From the NCBI GenBank assembly GCA_963422675.2, contig CAXVYS010000027.1, positions 248,001 to 312,000 of the forward strand: 64,000 nucleotides of DNA. The letters are read 5' to 3'. A program made the translations under genes and the position numbers. Shown here one piece after another: positions 50,643 through 60,374 of the stretch. The DNA comes from UBA4416 sp963422675 (GTDB lineage Bacteria; Bacteroidota; Bacteroidia; B-17B0; Aurantibacillaceae). Every line of letters begins with the position of its first letter. Within the stretch, counting starts at the first letter, position 1. The notes under the pieces were generated by a model. That model was not told where the DNA came from. It did not search any database and was given only the letters and a program-made list of their open reading frames with translations.

Positions 50643-53483
50643 ATGATCACAAAAGATACTCCCAAAAAATTATTTCTGTTAGATGCCTATGCTTTAATTT
50701 ACAGAGCCTATTTCGCTTTTAGCAGTAATCCGCGTGTTACTTCCAAAGGCTTAAATACATCGGCTGTTTTTGGTTTTACAAATACCTTACTCGAAATCCT
50801 TACAAAAGAAAAACCAACGCATATTGCTGTTGTATTTGATATGGAAGGGCCAACGGTAAGGCATACCGATTTTTCTGATTACAAAGCAAACAGGGAAGAA
50901 ATGCCGGAAGATCTTAAAATTTGTATCCCTATCATTACCAATCTTATTAAAGGGTTTAATATTCCTATTATTGGTATGCCCGGTTACGAAGCCGACGATG
51001 CCATTGGTACTTTAGCTAAGATTGCAGAACAGCAGGGCTTTACAACTTATATGATGACTCCTGATAAAGATTATGGACAGTTGGTGGATGAAAATACGTT
51101 TATCTATAAGCCAGCCCGTTTAGGAAATGGCGCGGAAATATTGGGAGTGGAAGAGATCTGTAAAAAATGGGAAATAAAGAATGTGGCGCAGCTTATTGAT
51201 ATTTTAGGATTGATGGGTGACAAAGTGGATAATATTCCCGGAATACCCGGAGTGGGAGAGAAGACGGCTATACAACTGGTAAAAGATTTTGACACGATTG
51301 AGAATTTATTAAAGAATACGGATAAACTAAAAGGTAAGCTGAAAGAAAAAGTAGAAAATAATAAAGACAAAGCCATACAATCGAAATGGTTGGCCACTAT
51401 TATTTTAGATGTGCCAATTGAGTTCAATGAAGCTGAATTAGCGATTAAAGAGATTAATAAAGAGGCTTTGCGTGAACTATTTACAGAGCTTGAATTCAGA
51501 GGCATTGCCCAAAAAATATTAGGCGAGGATATTGGAGGTGGTAAAGAATTATTTGCAAACACGTATAAACCTAAGGAAGCTAAAGCCGCAAAACCCGATT
51601 TGTTTAATTCGGGCAGTTTGTTTAGTGAAGAAAATATTGCACTCGAAGAACAGGAAGCTGCGAAAGTATTTAAAACCATTAAAGACCTTAACCCGAATTA
51701 TATTTTATGTAATACACCGGAATCGTTGGCAAGTTTAATGGCTGTATTAAATGAGAACCAGGAATATTGTTTTGATAGTGAAACAACCGATCTGGATACG
51801 ATTAAAGCGGAATTGGTTGGCTTGTCGTTTTCCGTTAAACCAGGGGAAGCTTACTATGTGCCGGTTTCGGAAGACAGAGCCGAAGCACAAAAAACAGTGG
51901 ATCTATTTAAACCATTGTTTGAGAACGAATCAAAAGTATTGATTGGCCAGAATATAAAATACGATTTACAGGTATTAAAAAATTATGGTGTGGAAATAAA
52001 AAACAGATTATGGGATACCATGGTTGCACACTTTTTATTTATGCCCGAAATGCGCCACAATATGAATGTGCTGGCGGAAACGTATTTGGATTATTCTCCT
52101 ATAAGCATTGAAACGTTAATAGGAAAAAAAGGAAAAGACCAGTTGAATATGCGGGATGTTTCTTTGGAATTAATTAAAGATTATGCAGCAGAAGATGCGG
52201 ATGTGACCATAAAATTAAAGTATGCGTTTGAGCCGAAGTTAAAAGAATCGGGTACCGAAAAATTATTTCATGAAGTGGAATTGCCGTTAATAGAAGCATT
52301 AGCGGGCATGGAGCGGGAAGGAATTAATTTAGATGTTAATGTGTTGAAAGAATTTTCAGCGCAGCTACAGGAAGATATTACTAAGGTAGATGCGGAGATC
52401 CAGGAGTTGGCAGGTACAAAATTTAATATCTCTTCGCCTAAACAGGTTGGAGAAATTTTATTCGATTACCTTAAAATTATTGAAAAACCTAAAAAGACCA
52501 AGACAGGGCAATACGCTACGGGTGAAGATGTGTTGTCGAAGCTGGAGGGAAAGCATCCTATTATTGCTAAGATTTTAGATTACAGGGAACTCGTTAAATT
52601 AAAATCAACCTATGTGGATAGTTTACCTTTACTGGTAAATGAAAAAACAAACCGTATTCATACAACCTTTAACCAGGTGGTAGCGGTTACCGGGCGTTTA
52701 AGCAGCGATAATCCAAATCTTCAAAACATTCCTATCCGTACAGAACGTGGACGCCAGATCCGTAAAGCATTTATTCCACGTAACGAAGAGTATGTATTGC
52801 TAAGTGCCGATTATTCACAGATTGAATTGCGTATTGTGGCTTCTATCAGTGAAGATCCTAATATGTGTGAAGCATTTAATTCAGGAAAAGATATCCATAC
52901 GGCCACTGCGGCAAAGGTATATGGTATTGATGAAGCGGATGTAACCAAGGAAATGCGTTATAAAGCAAAGAGCGTAAACTTTGGAATTATTTATGGGCAG
53001 GGAGCTTTCGGTTTGGCCGACAATTTAAATATCCCCCGTGCCGAAGCAAAACAGCTGATTGATAATTATTTTGCGCAATATGGCTCCATCAGAAATTATA
53101 TGGATGCGGAAATTGCCTTTGCAAAGGAACATGGTTATGTACAAACCCTAATGGGAAGAAAACGCTGGTTAAAAGATATTAATTCGGCTAATCAAACGGT
53201 TAGGTCGTATGCCGAACGAAATGCGATTAATGCCCCCATACAGGGCTCTGCAGCAGATATGATAAAAGTAGCGATGGTTAATATTCATAGAGAGTTGAAA
53301 ACCATGAATGTAAAATCACGTATGATTTTACAGGTGCATGATGAGTTAGTGTTTGATGTATATAAACCGGAACTTGATCTCATTAAACCGATTATTGAAA
53401 AACATATGCAGCAGGCATTACCATTAAAAGTTCCTGTTGAGGTAGGAATGGGAGTGGGTGTAAACTGGTTGGAAGCGCATTAA
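50643..53483 (+). CDS. polA: DNA polymerase I
   Basis: 946 aa with all three domains. The N-terminal 5'-3' exonuclease has DAYALIYRAYFAF and EADDAIGTLA, plus the helix-hairpin-helix NIPGIPGVGEKTA. The proofreading domain keeps acidic residues in CFDSETTDLD (~376-383), so 3'-5' exonuclease activity is probably retained. The polymerase domain has motif A SADYSQIELR (~722-731), the KSVNFGIIYG finger helix and motif C VHDELVFD (~898-905). It functions in Okazaki-fragment maturation and repair. It is followed by an imperfect inverted repeat (53528-53563) before a convergent gene. Confidence 0.98.
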   Translation: MITKDTPKKLFLLDAYALIYRAYFAFSSNPRVTSKGLNTSAVFGFTNTLLEILTKEKPTHIAVVFDMEGPTVRHTDFSDYKANREEMPEDLKICIPIITNLIKGFNIPIIGMPGYEADDAIGTLAKIAEQQGFTTYMMTPDKDYGQLVDENTFIYKPARLGNGAEILGVEEICKKWEIKNVAQLIDILGLMGDKVDNIPGIPGVGEKTAIQLVKDFDTIENLLKNTDKLKGKLKEKVENNKDKAIQSKWLATIILDVPIEFNEAELAIKEINKEALRELFTELEFRGIAQKILGEDIGGGKELFANTYKPKEAKAAKPDLFNSGSLFSEENIALEEQEAAKVFKTIKDLNPNYILCNTPESLASLMAVLNENQEYCFDSETTDLDTIKAELVGLSFSVKPGEAYYVPVSEDRAEAQKTVDLFKPLFENESKVLIGQNIKYDLQVLKNYGVEIKNRLWDTMVAHFLFMPEMRHNMNVLAETYLDYSPISIETLIGKKGKDQLNMRDVSLELIKDYAAEDADVTIKLKYAFEPKLKESGTEKLFHEVELPLIEALAGMEREGINLDVNVLKEFSAQLQEDITKVDAEIQELAGTKFNISSPKQVGEILFDYLKIIEKPKKTKTGQYATGEDVLSKLEGKHPIIAKILDYRELVKLKSTYVDSLPLLVNEKTNRIHTTFNQVVAVTGRLSSDNPNLQNIPIRTERGRQIRKAFIPRNEEYVLLSADYSQIELRIVASISEDPNMCEAFNSGKDIHTATAAKVYGIDEADVTKEMRYKAKSVNFGIIYGQGAFGLADNLNIPRAEAKQLIDNYFAQYGSIRNYMDAEIAFAKEHGYVQTLMGRKRWLKDINSANQTVRSYAERNAINAPIQGSAADMIKVAMVNIHRELKTMNVKSRMILQVHDELVFDVYKPELDLIKPIIEKHMQQALPLKVPVEVGMGVGVNWLEAH

Positions 53484-53527
53484 CAGGTACCCTTAGACCA
53501 ATTGTAACAATATAAAATTTTAAATGC

Positions 53528-53563
53528 TACCCTGTCATACTATTTCAGAGTCTCACAGGGATA
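53528..53563. terminator. Possible hairpin between convergent polA and helicase genes
   Basis: CCCTGT and ACAGGG (extended by TA and ATA) flank a ~19-nt loop in the 110-nt gap between convergent genes. No strong T-run is present, so this is weak. Confidence 0.3.
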
Positions 53564-53593
53564 CCTATATACAATCCTGACTTGAGTTCACTA

Positions 53594-54931
53594 TTATTTG
53601 TTTGAACTTTTTTCCTGGTTACGTTTATCGGCAATACGTTTTAAATTCGCCTGACGTCGTTTACCACCTAAGTTCACTTTTTTGTTTTTATCTTTTTTCT
53701 CATGAAATGCTCCGGTTGGAGTAGCGATCTTAGGAATTTTTTTCAAGCTCTTATCCCGTTTAACCGGTTTTTCGTCCTGGGTTAAGTTTACAGATACTTC
53801 TACGGCTTCAGGAAGATCCAATAGCTGAATTTTTTTATGCATCAATGCTTCTACTTCTTTTTGCATGGGCTGTTCTGCCTTGGTAATAAAGCTGATGGCA
53901 ATACCTGTTTTATCTGCTCTTCCTGTTCTTCCTATACGGTGAATATAAGCGTTAGGATCTTTTACAGGCATATCAAAATTGATGACGTGTGTTACATCTT
54001 TTAAATCTAAACCACGGGCAATAACATCAGTTGCAATTAATAAACGGTGTGTACCTTCATCAAACTGTTTAACCGCGCTAAAACGCTGAGGTTGCGATTT
54101 GTTTGAGTGAATAACTCCTACTACATTAACAAACTCTTCCCCCAGTTCTTTATAAATTTCATCTGCTATCTTTTTATTCTTCACAAACAAAAGCACTTTA
54201 TTAAATTCCTTTTCCGTTTGTAATAAATACTCTAACAGGTTTACTTTAGTATAGAAATTAGGAACGTGGTAAGCTTGTTGAATGATTTTTTCCAAAGGTG
54301 TTCCTCTGCTGATCAATTCAATGTATTCGGGTTTCTTAAAATGATTCTCGATCATTAACTCTACATCTTCATTTAAGGTGGCCGAAAACATTAAGTTCTG
54401 ACGCCTTTCAGGAAGTATATCGAGAATCTTGGTTAACTGTGAGCGAAATCCTAAGTTCAACATTTCATCTACTTCATCTATCACCAATTTTTGAATCCCG
54501 GTAAATTGTAAGGTTCTGCTCAACGTTAAATCAATTAATCTTCCGGGCGTAGCTACTAATATATCCAACCCATCGTATACCTGTTGTTTCTGAATATTGA
54601 TATTAGAGGCACCATATACGCCTAAACATCTTACGCGCATATAAACGGTTAATTTCTCAATTTCATTGACTACCTGCACTACTAATTCTCTTGTTGGCAC
54701 TACTATTAAAACACGTGGAGCACGTTGTTCAGAATAGGTTAACTGCCTTAAGATGGGAAGTAAGTATGAAAACGTTTTTCCTGTACCTGTTTGAGCGATA
54801 CCAACTGCATCTCTTCCCGACATAATGATAGGGAATGCTTTTTCCTGGATAGGCGTTGGATTTTCGAAGCCTATATCACTTAAAGCGTTTAATAATGGTT
54901 TGGTAAGGTTGAGGTCTTTAAACGTTGCCAT
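53594..54931 (-). CDS. DEAD-box ATP-dependent RNA helicase
   Basis: 445 aa from the ATG at 54931 (MATFKDLNLTKPLLNAL); a nine-codon longer frame overlaps the -7 promoter box and is rejected. All DEAD-box motifs are visible: Q motif PTPIQEKAFP, Walker A AQTGTGKT, a DEVDE variant of the DEAD box, SATL, and HRIGRTGR. The C-terminal ~70 residues are Lys/Arg-rich, as in RhlE/CsdA-type helicases that act on structured RNA or ribosome assembly. DEVD instead of DEAD is a tolerated variant in this Bacteroidota subfamily. Confidence 0.93.
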   Translation of the reverse strand: MATFKDLNLTKPLLNALSDIGFENPTPIQEKAFPIIMSGRDAVGIAQTGTGKTFSYLLPILRQLTYSEQRAPRVLIVVPTRELVVQVVNEIEKLTVYMRVRCLGVYGASNINIQKQQVYDGLDILVATPGRLIDLTLSRTLQFTGIQKLVIDEVDEMLNLGFRSQLTKILDILPERRQNLMFSATLNEDVELMIENHFKKPEYIELISRGTPLEKIIQQAYHVPNFYTKVNLLEYLLQTEKEFNKVLLFVKNKKIADEIYKELGEEFVNVVGVIHSNKSQPQRFSAVKQFDEGTHRLLIATDVIARGLDLKDVTHVINFDMPVKDPNAYIHRIGRTGRADKTGIAISFITKAEQPMQKEVEALMHKKIQLLDLPEAVEVSVNLTQDEKPVKRDKSLKKIPKIATPTGAFHEKKDKNKKVNLGGKRRQANLKRIADKRNQEKSSNK

Positions 54932-54947
54932 GCTATTCAATTTTTGG

Positions 54948-54955
54948 CAAAGATA
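54948..54955 (-). promoter_or_regulatory. Predicted -7 box of the DEAD-box helicase gene
   Basis: TATCTTTG on the minus strand (54955-54948), 16 nt upstream of the ATG at 54931. It lies within the longer open frame, supporting the shorter protein. Confidence 0.5.
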
Positions 54956-55040
54956 CACTAAAAATTCCGTTGCCCCTAGATTTAGGAGATTAAGAGATTG
55001 CCTTTAAAACAGCCTAATTTGCTGGATCTTAGAGAAATTC

Positions 55041-55256
55041 CTACATTTTCCTCAATGGATCCAATAAATACTCCAATCCGTTTGATTTGATCTCATACAT
55101 GGTTGCCAGTTGCATCCCCAATTTACCGTCAGGAAAACCTTTGCGTTGAAACCACTCCAGGTAGGATACAGGCAGATTGGCTAAAATGGTTCCTTTGTAT
55201 TTACCAAAGGGCATTCTCATTTTAACCAGATCGAGCAGTATTTCAGCGTTATCCAT
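55041..55256 (-). CDS. DUF3820 family protein
   Basis: 71 aa, the full length of the family. The core MPFGKYKGTILANLPVSYLEW is the DUF3820 signature, a small domain also found in exonuclease-like contexts and described as a putative quorum-sensing-regulated virulence factor. No catalytic residues are apparent, so a nucleic-acid-binding role is only a guess. It lies 26 nt after lepB and is probably co-transcribed with it. Confidence 0.85.
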   Translation of the reverse strand: MDNAEILLDLVKMRMPFGKYKGTILANLPVSYLEWFQRKGFPDGKLGMQLATMYEIKSNGLEYLLDPLRKM

Positions 55257-55282
55257 TGTTATCAGGCAAGTGTTTTAAATGC

Positions 55283-57064
55283 TTAAGCTTTATCTGTTTT
55301 AGGCTTACGTCTTTTACTCCAGTAATTATAACCTACAAGCGCTAAAATAAGAATAGCCACCGGTATTTTCCATGATACTAAGCCATTTTCGCCTACATAG
55401 CACATAAAACGATCCCAACGGAATTTACCATCATGAGAATTTTTAACTAAAGACCCCAGAATAGATTTCCCTGTAAGAGGATTATTTTTAGGATCTTTCA
55501 TACTAAACCATACAAATACGGGTCTTCCAACCACATGATCAAATGGTACAACACCCCAACTGCGGCTATCGGCAGAATTATGCCTGTTATCACCCATCAT
55601 CCAGTAATAATCCTGTTTAAAGGTATAGGATTTAATAGGGGTTCCATCATATAATACATTAGCACCGGAGGTACTGATATGGTGAATACCATCGTCATAA
55701 GTACTCAGCATTTTTTCATACAAACAGATGTTACCGGTATCAATAGCAACCGTCATGCCTTCTTTCGGAAGTGTAAGTGGACCAAAGTTATCATTGTTCC
55801 ATGCATAGCTTTTGTTGTGCGGGAAAATGCGTTCATCGCGATATCCTTTAGGCTCTATTTTTTCGCGTGTATAGTACACACCGGGTAATTTTTTAATTTT
55901 TTCAACCACATCCAATGGCATATTCAAATCATAGTAATTTGTATCTATTCCTGCCGGGCTTTCAATTTTTGATGCTTCTGTTACATAGATATCATATTCT
56001 TCCAATAATTGAGCATTGCCCAATACATTTTCCCGTTCTTTATTCTGCATGTTCTCGCCAAACATAGCATCTTTCGTAGCTACAATGTAACGGTGCTGGG
56101 CATGCTCCGGCATAGCTTGTTTCACATCATTAATATACACATTGCCATCTTTTATTTCCAGTTTATCACCGGCAATAGCTACACAACGTTTTACGTAATG
56201 TTCTCTTTTATCTGCAGGTCTTGCAACAATTTTCCCATAAGGTTTTCTGGGGCCGTTTACAAAATTCCAGGCTTGATTTTGATAGAATGCATCCGGATTT
56301 TTATGGTTATCATTTTCTTTGTATTCCCGGGCTATTTCACGTACCAACTGATAGTAGCTCATAGTCTGTAAGCCAACAGCAACGGTATCTCCATCAGGGT
56401 AGTTAAAAACAACGATCTCCCCGTTTTTTGGTTTGGAATATCCCGGTAAACGTAAATACGGAATTTTGATCCACTCTAAATACGATTTTGTACTCTCGGT
56501 AAATGGTAGGGTATGATGAGCAAAAGGAAAGGCAATAGGCGTTTGCGGCACTTTGGCGCCATAGCATACTTTATTCACGAAAAGAAAATCACCCACCATT
56601 AATGATTTTTCTAATGAAGAAGTAGGAATTGTGAAGGCTTCAAAGAAAAAGCCACGGATAATACTTGCGGCAACCACAGCAAAAATAATAGGGTCAGCCC
56701 AGTTTTTGATGAAAGAGGATTCGGATTTAATATCACTGACGCCAAAGTATTTTGTGTCTTTACTAAACCCTAAATACGCAAAATATAAATAAGGCATTAA
56801 GGCTGCCATTGCAAGATCACTGTTTTGTCTTTTCTTAAAGGCACGGGCCAGCTGAAAGCCGTAAACACCATACATAATAAGGTTTACACCTGGTACGATC
56901 ATAATTAATCCCCACCATTTAGGGCGGTTAATGAGTTTCCCCAATTCCCAGAAATTGTAAACGGGGATTAACGCTTTCCATGCAGGTAAACCGGCCTTTT
57001 CAAATATTTTATAAAGACCTGCAAAAGATATTAAAACCAGTATTAAAAAAATGATGTTGCCCAT
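55283..57064 (-). CDS. lepB: Signal peptidase I, long Bacteroidota form
   Basis: 593 aa, about twice the usual size. Residues ~1-95 hold several hydrophobic segments plus a GLPAWKALIPVYNFWELGKL stretch typical of DUF5684-like membrane regions. The S26 catalytic domain follows: nucleophile Ser150 in PTSSLEKSLMVGD and general base Lys292 in YVKRCVAIAGD, separated by an insertion of ~140 residues where compact enzymes have ~55. The C-terminal box GDNRHNSADSRSWG is intact, and a final hydrophobic helix precedes a basic tail. It cleaves Sec signal peptides at the inner membrane. It follows dapB in the conserved parA-parB-dapB-lepB order. Confidence 0.95.
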   Translation of the reverse strand: MGNIIFLILVLISFAGLYKIFEKAGLPAWKALIPVYNFWELGKLINRPKWWGLIMIVPGVNLIMYGVYGFQLARAFKKRQNSDLAMAALMPYLYFAYLGFSKDTKYFGVSDIKSESSFIKNWADPIIFAVVAASIIRGFFFEAFTIPTSSLEKSLMVGDFLFVNKVCYGAKVPQTPIAFPFAHHTLPFTESTKSYLEWIKIPYLRLPGYSKPKNGEIVVFNYPDGDTVAVGLQTMSYYQLVREIAREYKENDNHKNPDAFYQNQAWNFVNGPRKPYGKIVARPADKREHYVKRCVAIAGDKLEIKDGNVYINDVKQAMPEHAQHRYIVATKDAMFGENMQNKERENVLGNAQLLEEYDIYVTEASKIESPAGIDTNYYDLNMPLDVVEKIKKLPGVYYTREKIEPKGYRDERIFPHNKSYAWNNDNFGPLTLPKEGMTVAIDTGNICLYEKMLSTYDDGIHHISTSGANVLYDGTPIKSYTFKQDYYWMMGDNRHNSADSRSWGVVPFDHVVGRPVFVWFSMKDPKNNPLTGKSILGSLVKNSHDGKFRWDRFMCYVGENGLVSWKIPVAILILALVGYNYWSKRRKPKTDKA

Positions 57065-57154
57065 AGTATTAATTAGTTAAAGAGGGAGTTGATGATTTAG
57101 AGATTAAAAATAGTTAGTGTAATGTCTTAATTTTTGAATTTTATGTTTTAGCGT

Positions 57155-57862
57155 TTATATCAAATCATTCATGGTAAATATACCTTTTTTACCAGAGATA
57201 TATTCGGCTGCAATAACGGCTCCTAAAGCAAAGCCTTTACGGTTATGTGCCTTGTGCATGATTTCAATATCATCAACGGCAGATCTGTATTTTACAATGT
57301 GAGTTCCCGGCACTTCTCCTTCGCGCACATCTTTAATAAAAAGAGTTTCCGGATTTATATCTGTAATGCTCCAGTTTTTTTTACCGTCGGTCTTTTCAAT
57401 AATTTGATTAGCCAGTGTAATAGCTGTCCCGCTTGGTTTATCTAATTTGTGGATGTGATGAATTTCTTCCATTTCCACCTGGTAGGTATCATATTTATTC
57501 ATTAACTCCGCTAAATAACTATTGAGTTTAAAAAATAAATTTACGCCTAAACTAAAGTTGGTGGCGTGAAACAGAGCTCCGTTTTTTTGCAGGCATTCCT
57601 TTGCAATATCTTTAAAAGAATCATACCATCCTGTAGTACCAACTACAACAGGCACCTGAGCTTCGAAACATTTTTGAATATGTGCTACAACTGTGTGCGG
57701 GGTACTGAATTCAATAGCCACATCCGCTTTTTTAAGATCTTCTAAACTGAAGGTTGTGGCATTGCTCTGACCCACTTTTAAAACAATGGTATGGTTTCTT
57801 TGTAAAGCGATAGCCTCTATCTCTTTACCCATTTTACCATATCCTAATAGCGCTATATTCAT
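57155..57862 (-). CDS. dapB: 4-hydroxy-tetrahydrodipicolinate reductase
   Basis: Reduces 4-hydroxy-tetrahydrodipicolinate in lysine and meso-diaminopimelate synthesis. 235 aa, the short Bacteroidota form. The nucleotide-binding GYGKMGKEIE is at residues 7-16, VVGTTGW is in the middle, and the substrate/catalytic segment EEIHHIHKLDKPSGTA contains the His pair, Lys and the PSGTA motif. It is preceded by the DUF5683 gene (65-nt gap) and followed by lepB (90-nt gap). Confidence 0.97.
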   Translation of the reverse strand: MNIALLGYGKMGKEIEAIALQRNHTIVLKVGQSNATTFSLEDLKKADVAIEFSTPHTVVAHIQKCFEAQVPVVVGTTGWYDSFKDIAKECLQKNGALFHATNFSLGVNLFFKLNSYLAELMNKYDTYQVEMEEIHHIHKLDKPSGTAITLANQIIEKTDGKKNWSITDINPETLFIKDVREGEVPGTHIVKYRSAVDDIEIMHKAHNRKGFALGAVIAAEYISGKKGIFTMNDLI

Positions 57863-57927
57863 GTTGTTTTGAACGTTATGTTATTGAACCGTTTATTTTT
57901 GGTCTTAATTCTTTTTAGTTGTCTTTG

Positions 57928-58509
57928 TTATTTAAAATTTAACCTGATCGTAAATCCTGTTTGCAAATTATTATTGTAATCGAATGTGGAGTAGGGCTTA
58001 AATTGGAGGCTAAGGTCATCACTTACATCAAATGTTTTAAGATGTGCAGAAACATTGGCATCTATGATATTTAGTGTATAAGCTAAGGCGCCAAAAATAA
58101 TGGCCATATCCCTTCTCTTTTTATAGGTGTTTTTTTCGGTAACTAACTGGTCGCTGGAATAACCACTGGTATTAGTGGTGTTAGGGTCATCATCATAGAT
58201 CGCTTTTAAGTTTTTACTATAATATTTGTAATTGACATTGTTGTTATATCCCCAATAACCTAAGCCTCCCAGGGCTAAATATACGATAGGCATTTTCCAG
58301 TACTGTTTGTTATAGGCCTGGCCTGATCCGGGAAGGATAGTACTTAATAAGGCTGCTTTTCTGGCTTTTGAATAGATTGCTTTTTTTACTTCCCGTTTTG
58401 ATCTTACGGTATCATTAGCGGATGTCCTGATAGTATCCACACGCTGCGCATACGTCGTATGGCAGGTTAAGATAAAGAACAACACAATATATGAAAGAAG
58501 GATTTTCAC
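57928..58509 (-). CDS. DUF5683 membrane/secreted protein
   Basis: 193 aa with a signal peptide (about 1-21, ending TYAQ). The DUF5683 core is clear: KARKAALLSTILPGSGQAYN then a KQYWKMPIVYLALGG hydrophobic helix, and further on RRDMAIIFGALAYTLNIIDANVSAHL, giving two membrane helices that resemble TM2-like proteins. A beta-rich C-terminus follows. The function is unknown, but its place between parB and dapB is conserved in Bacteroidota, to my knowledge. Confidence 0.88.
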   Translation of the reverse strand: MKILLSYIVLFFILTCHTTYAQRVDTIRTSANDTVRSKREVKKAIYSKARKAALLSTILPGSGQAYNKQYWKMPIVYLALGGLGYWGYNNNVNYKYYSKNLKAIYDDDPNTTNTSGYSSDQLVTEKNTYKKRRDMAIIFGALAYTLNIIDANVSAHLKTFDVSDDLSLQFKPYSTFDYNNNLQTGFTIRLNFK

Positions 58510-58566
58510 TCAGTCAAAAATAAAAACAGGAAACTCATTTATGAGTTTCTTGTGATTAACGGTTAG

Positions 58567-59463
58567 TTAATTTATGTCAAAAAACGATAAAATATGTTCT
58601 AATTCAGTATCGTTACTAAACGTTAAAGACAGGCTGCCAGTGCCTTTTACACTGCGTTTGAACTCAAACGATTTACTGAATATTTTCTCCAGTTTTTTAG
58701 CGATCTGTTTATCCTCAATAGTTAAGGGTTTCTCTACACGAGTGGTTTTTGGTTTGAACTGTAATTTTTCTCCGCGTGCCAATTCTTCTACCTGACGTAC
58801 AGATAATTCGTTTTCAACCGCCATCGCATATATGGCCAGTTGTTTATCTTCATTCTCAATACTTAGTAAAGCACGGGCATGGCCCATAGAAATATCTTTA
58901 TCGCGAACCGCTTTTTGTATAACGGCCGGTAATTTCAGGAGTCTTAAAAAGTTAGTAACGGTACTCCGTTGTTTATTTACTTTTTCGCTTAGTTGCTCCT
59001 GTGTAATATTACATTCGTCAATTAAACGTTTGTAGCTTAAGGATATTTCAATAGGATCAAGGTCTTCACGCTGAATGTTTTCAATTAATCCCATTTCAAG
59101 CATAGCCTGGTCGTTGGCTACCCTGATGTATGCGGGAATTTCTGTTAGGCCGGCAAGCTGAGTTGCTTTGAAACGACGTTCTCCGGAAATAAGCTGGTAT
59201 TTATCGTATCCTAATTTACGCACGGTAATAGGTTGTATGATACCATGTTGTTTAATCGATTCAGAAAGTTCCTGTAGAGCTATTTCTTCAAAATTAGTAC
59301 GTGGTTGAAACGGGTTTGTTTCGATATCTTTTACTTTGATAACGGCTATTGACCCAACAATTGGAGAACCTTCCCCGGATTGTTTGGTTGTAATATCTGT
59401 TTTGGCATTTTCTAACAATGCGCTTAATCCTCTTCCTAATGCCGGTTTTTTGTTCGTGCTCAT
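58567..59463 (-). CDS. parB: Chromosome-partitioning protein ParB
   Basis: CTPase clamp that loads on parS sites and spreads to organise the origin region. 298 aa: basic N-terminus (KPALGRGLSALL), the ParB/Srx CTP-binding domain with NPFQPRTNF and GERRFKAT motifs (~70-100), a helix-turn-helix DNA-binding region (TQEQLSEKVNKQRSTVTNFLR), and a C-terminal dimerisation domain. It follows parA after 77 nt. I did not find an obvious parS-like 14-16-bp palindrome nearby. The intergenic spacer instead has a heptamer-repeat hairpin. Confidence 0.96.
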   Translation of the reverse strand: MSTNKKPALGRGLSALLENAKTDITTKQSGEGSPIVGSIAVIKVKDIETNPFQPRTNFEEIALQELSESIKQHGIIQPITVRKLGYDKYQLISGERRFKATQLAGLTEIPAYIRVANDQAMLEMGLIENIQREDLDPIEISLSYKRLIDECNITQEQLSEKVNKQRSTVTNFLRLLKLPAVIQKAVRDKDISMGHARALLSIENEDKQLAIYAMAVENELSVRQVEELARGEKLQFKPKTTRVEKPLTIEDKQIAKKLEKIFSKSFEFKRSVKGTGSLSLTFSNDTELEHILSFFDIN

Positions 59464-59470
59464 TTTTTAT

Positions 59471-59529
59471 AGTGATTAGTGATTAGTAAATAGGGATTAG
59501 TTTTTTCTAATTACTAATTCCTATTCACT
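59471..59529 (-). repeat. Heptamer repeats arranged as a hairpin between parA and parB
   Basis: The left arm (59471-59500) reads as successive 7-mers AGTGATT, AGTGATT, AGTAAAT, AGGGATT. After a TTTTTT loop the right arm (59507-59529) carries the reverse complement of AGTGAAT, AGGAATT, AGTAATT. About 18 of 23 positions pair, so the parA-parB mRNA can form a long stem here. Confidence 0.75.
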
Positions 59530-59540
59530 GATTTCTTGTT

Positions 59541-60374
59541 TTATCCTTCGTTAAATTCTGATTCTTCCTGTGTAAAGGTCATGGTGCGGTCTTCATCACT
59601 GATTTTGGTTAACCCGTTACGTTGTAAAATTTCACGGGCAAGGTTTAAGTAATTTACTGATCCTTTTCCGATAGCATCATGCATAATAATGGTTTTACCA
59701 TGACTCGGTGCTTCCGCTAATTTAATATTACGTTGCACAATCGTTTGAAATACCATATTCTGGAAATGCATTTTTACTTCTTCCACTACCTGGTTCGCTA
59801 ATTTTAAACGTGGGTCGTACATGGTTAATAGCACACCTTCAATATCTAAATTAGTGTTGATGTGGGCTTGTATCAATTTAATGGTTTGTAATAATTTGCC
59901 CATTCCTTCCAATGCAAAATATTCACATTGTACGGGAATAATTACGCTGTCGGCAGCTGCTAAAGAGTTAATAACAGTAAGGCCCAGCGAAGGGCAGCAA
60001 TCAATGATAATGAAATCATAATCTCCTTTTATTTTTTCCAGGGCTGCTTTCATCATATAATCCCTGTTAGGAAGATTAACAATTTCAAGCTCTATTGCTA
60101 CCAGGTCGGTATTGGTTGGAAGTAAATATAAATTGGGTGTTTCAGTTTCAAGAATCACATCTTTAGGATGTGTGTTATTGATAATACACTCATACAATCC
60201 TTCTTTTACATCTTTAGGTTCAATACCAACACCTGAAGTAGAATTAGCCTGCGGATCGGCATCTACCAACAATGTTTTATATTCTAAAACCGCTAATGAA
60301 GCTGCTAAATTAATAGCAGAGGTTGTTTTACCAACTCCACCTTTTTGATTTGCTATTGCTATTATTTTTCCCAT
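59541..60374 (-). CDS. parA: Chromosome-partitioning ATPase ParA (Soj)
   Basis: Deviant-Walker ATPase that segregates ParB-bound origins by cycling on the nucleoid. 277 aa, with the signature KGGVGKTTS (residues 11-19), the Walker A' region DADPQANST (~39-47) and the Walker B segment DFIIIDCCPSLG (~115-126). A short acidic C-terminal extension (EESEFNEG) is present. It starts 44 nt after the UPF0173 hydrolase gene and is followed by parB. Confidence 0.96.
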   Translation of the reverse strand: MGKIIAIANQKGGVGKTTSAINLAASLAVLEYKTLLVDADPQANSTSGVGIEPKDVKEGLYECIINNTHPKDVILETETPNLYLLPTNTDLVAIELEIVNLPNRDYMMKAALEKIKGDYDFIIIDCCPSLGLTVINSLAAADSVIIPVQCEYFALEGMGKLLQTIKLIQAHINTNLDIEGVLLTMYDPRLKLANQVVEEVKMHFQNMVFQTIVQRNIKLAEAPSHGKTIIMHDAIGKGSVNYLNLAREILQRNGLTKISDEDRTMTFTQEESEFNEG

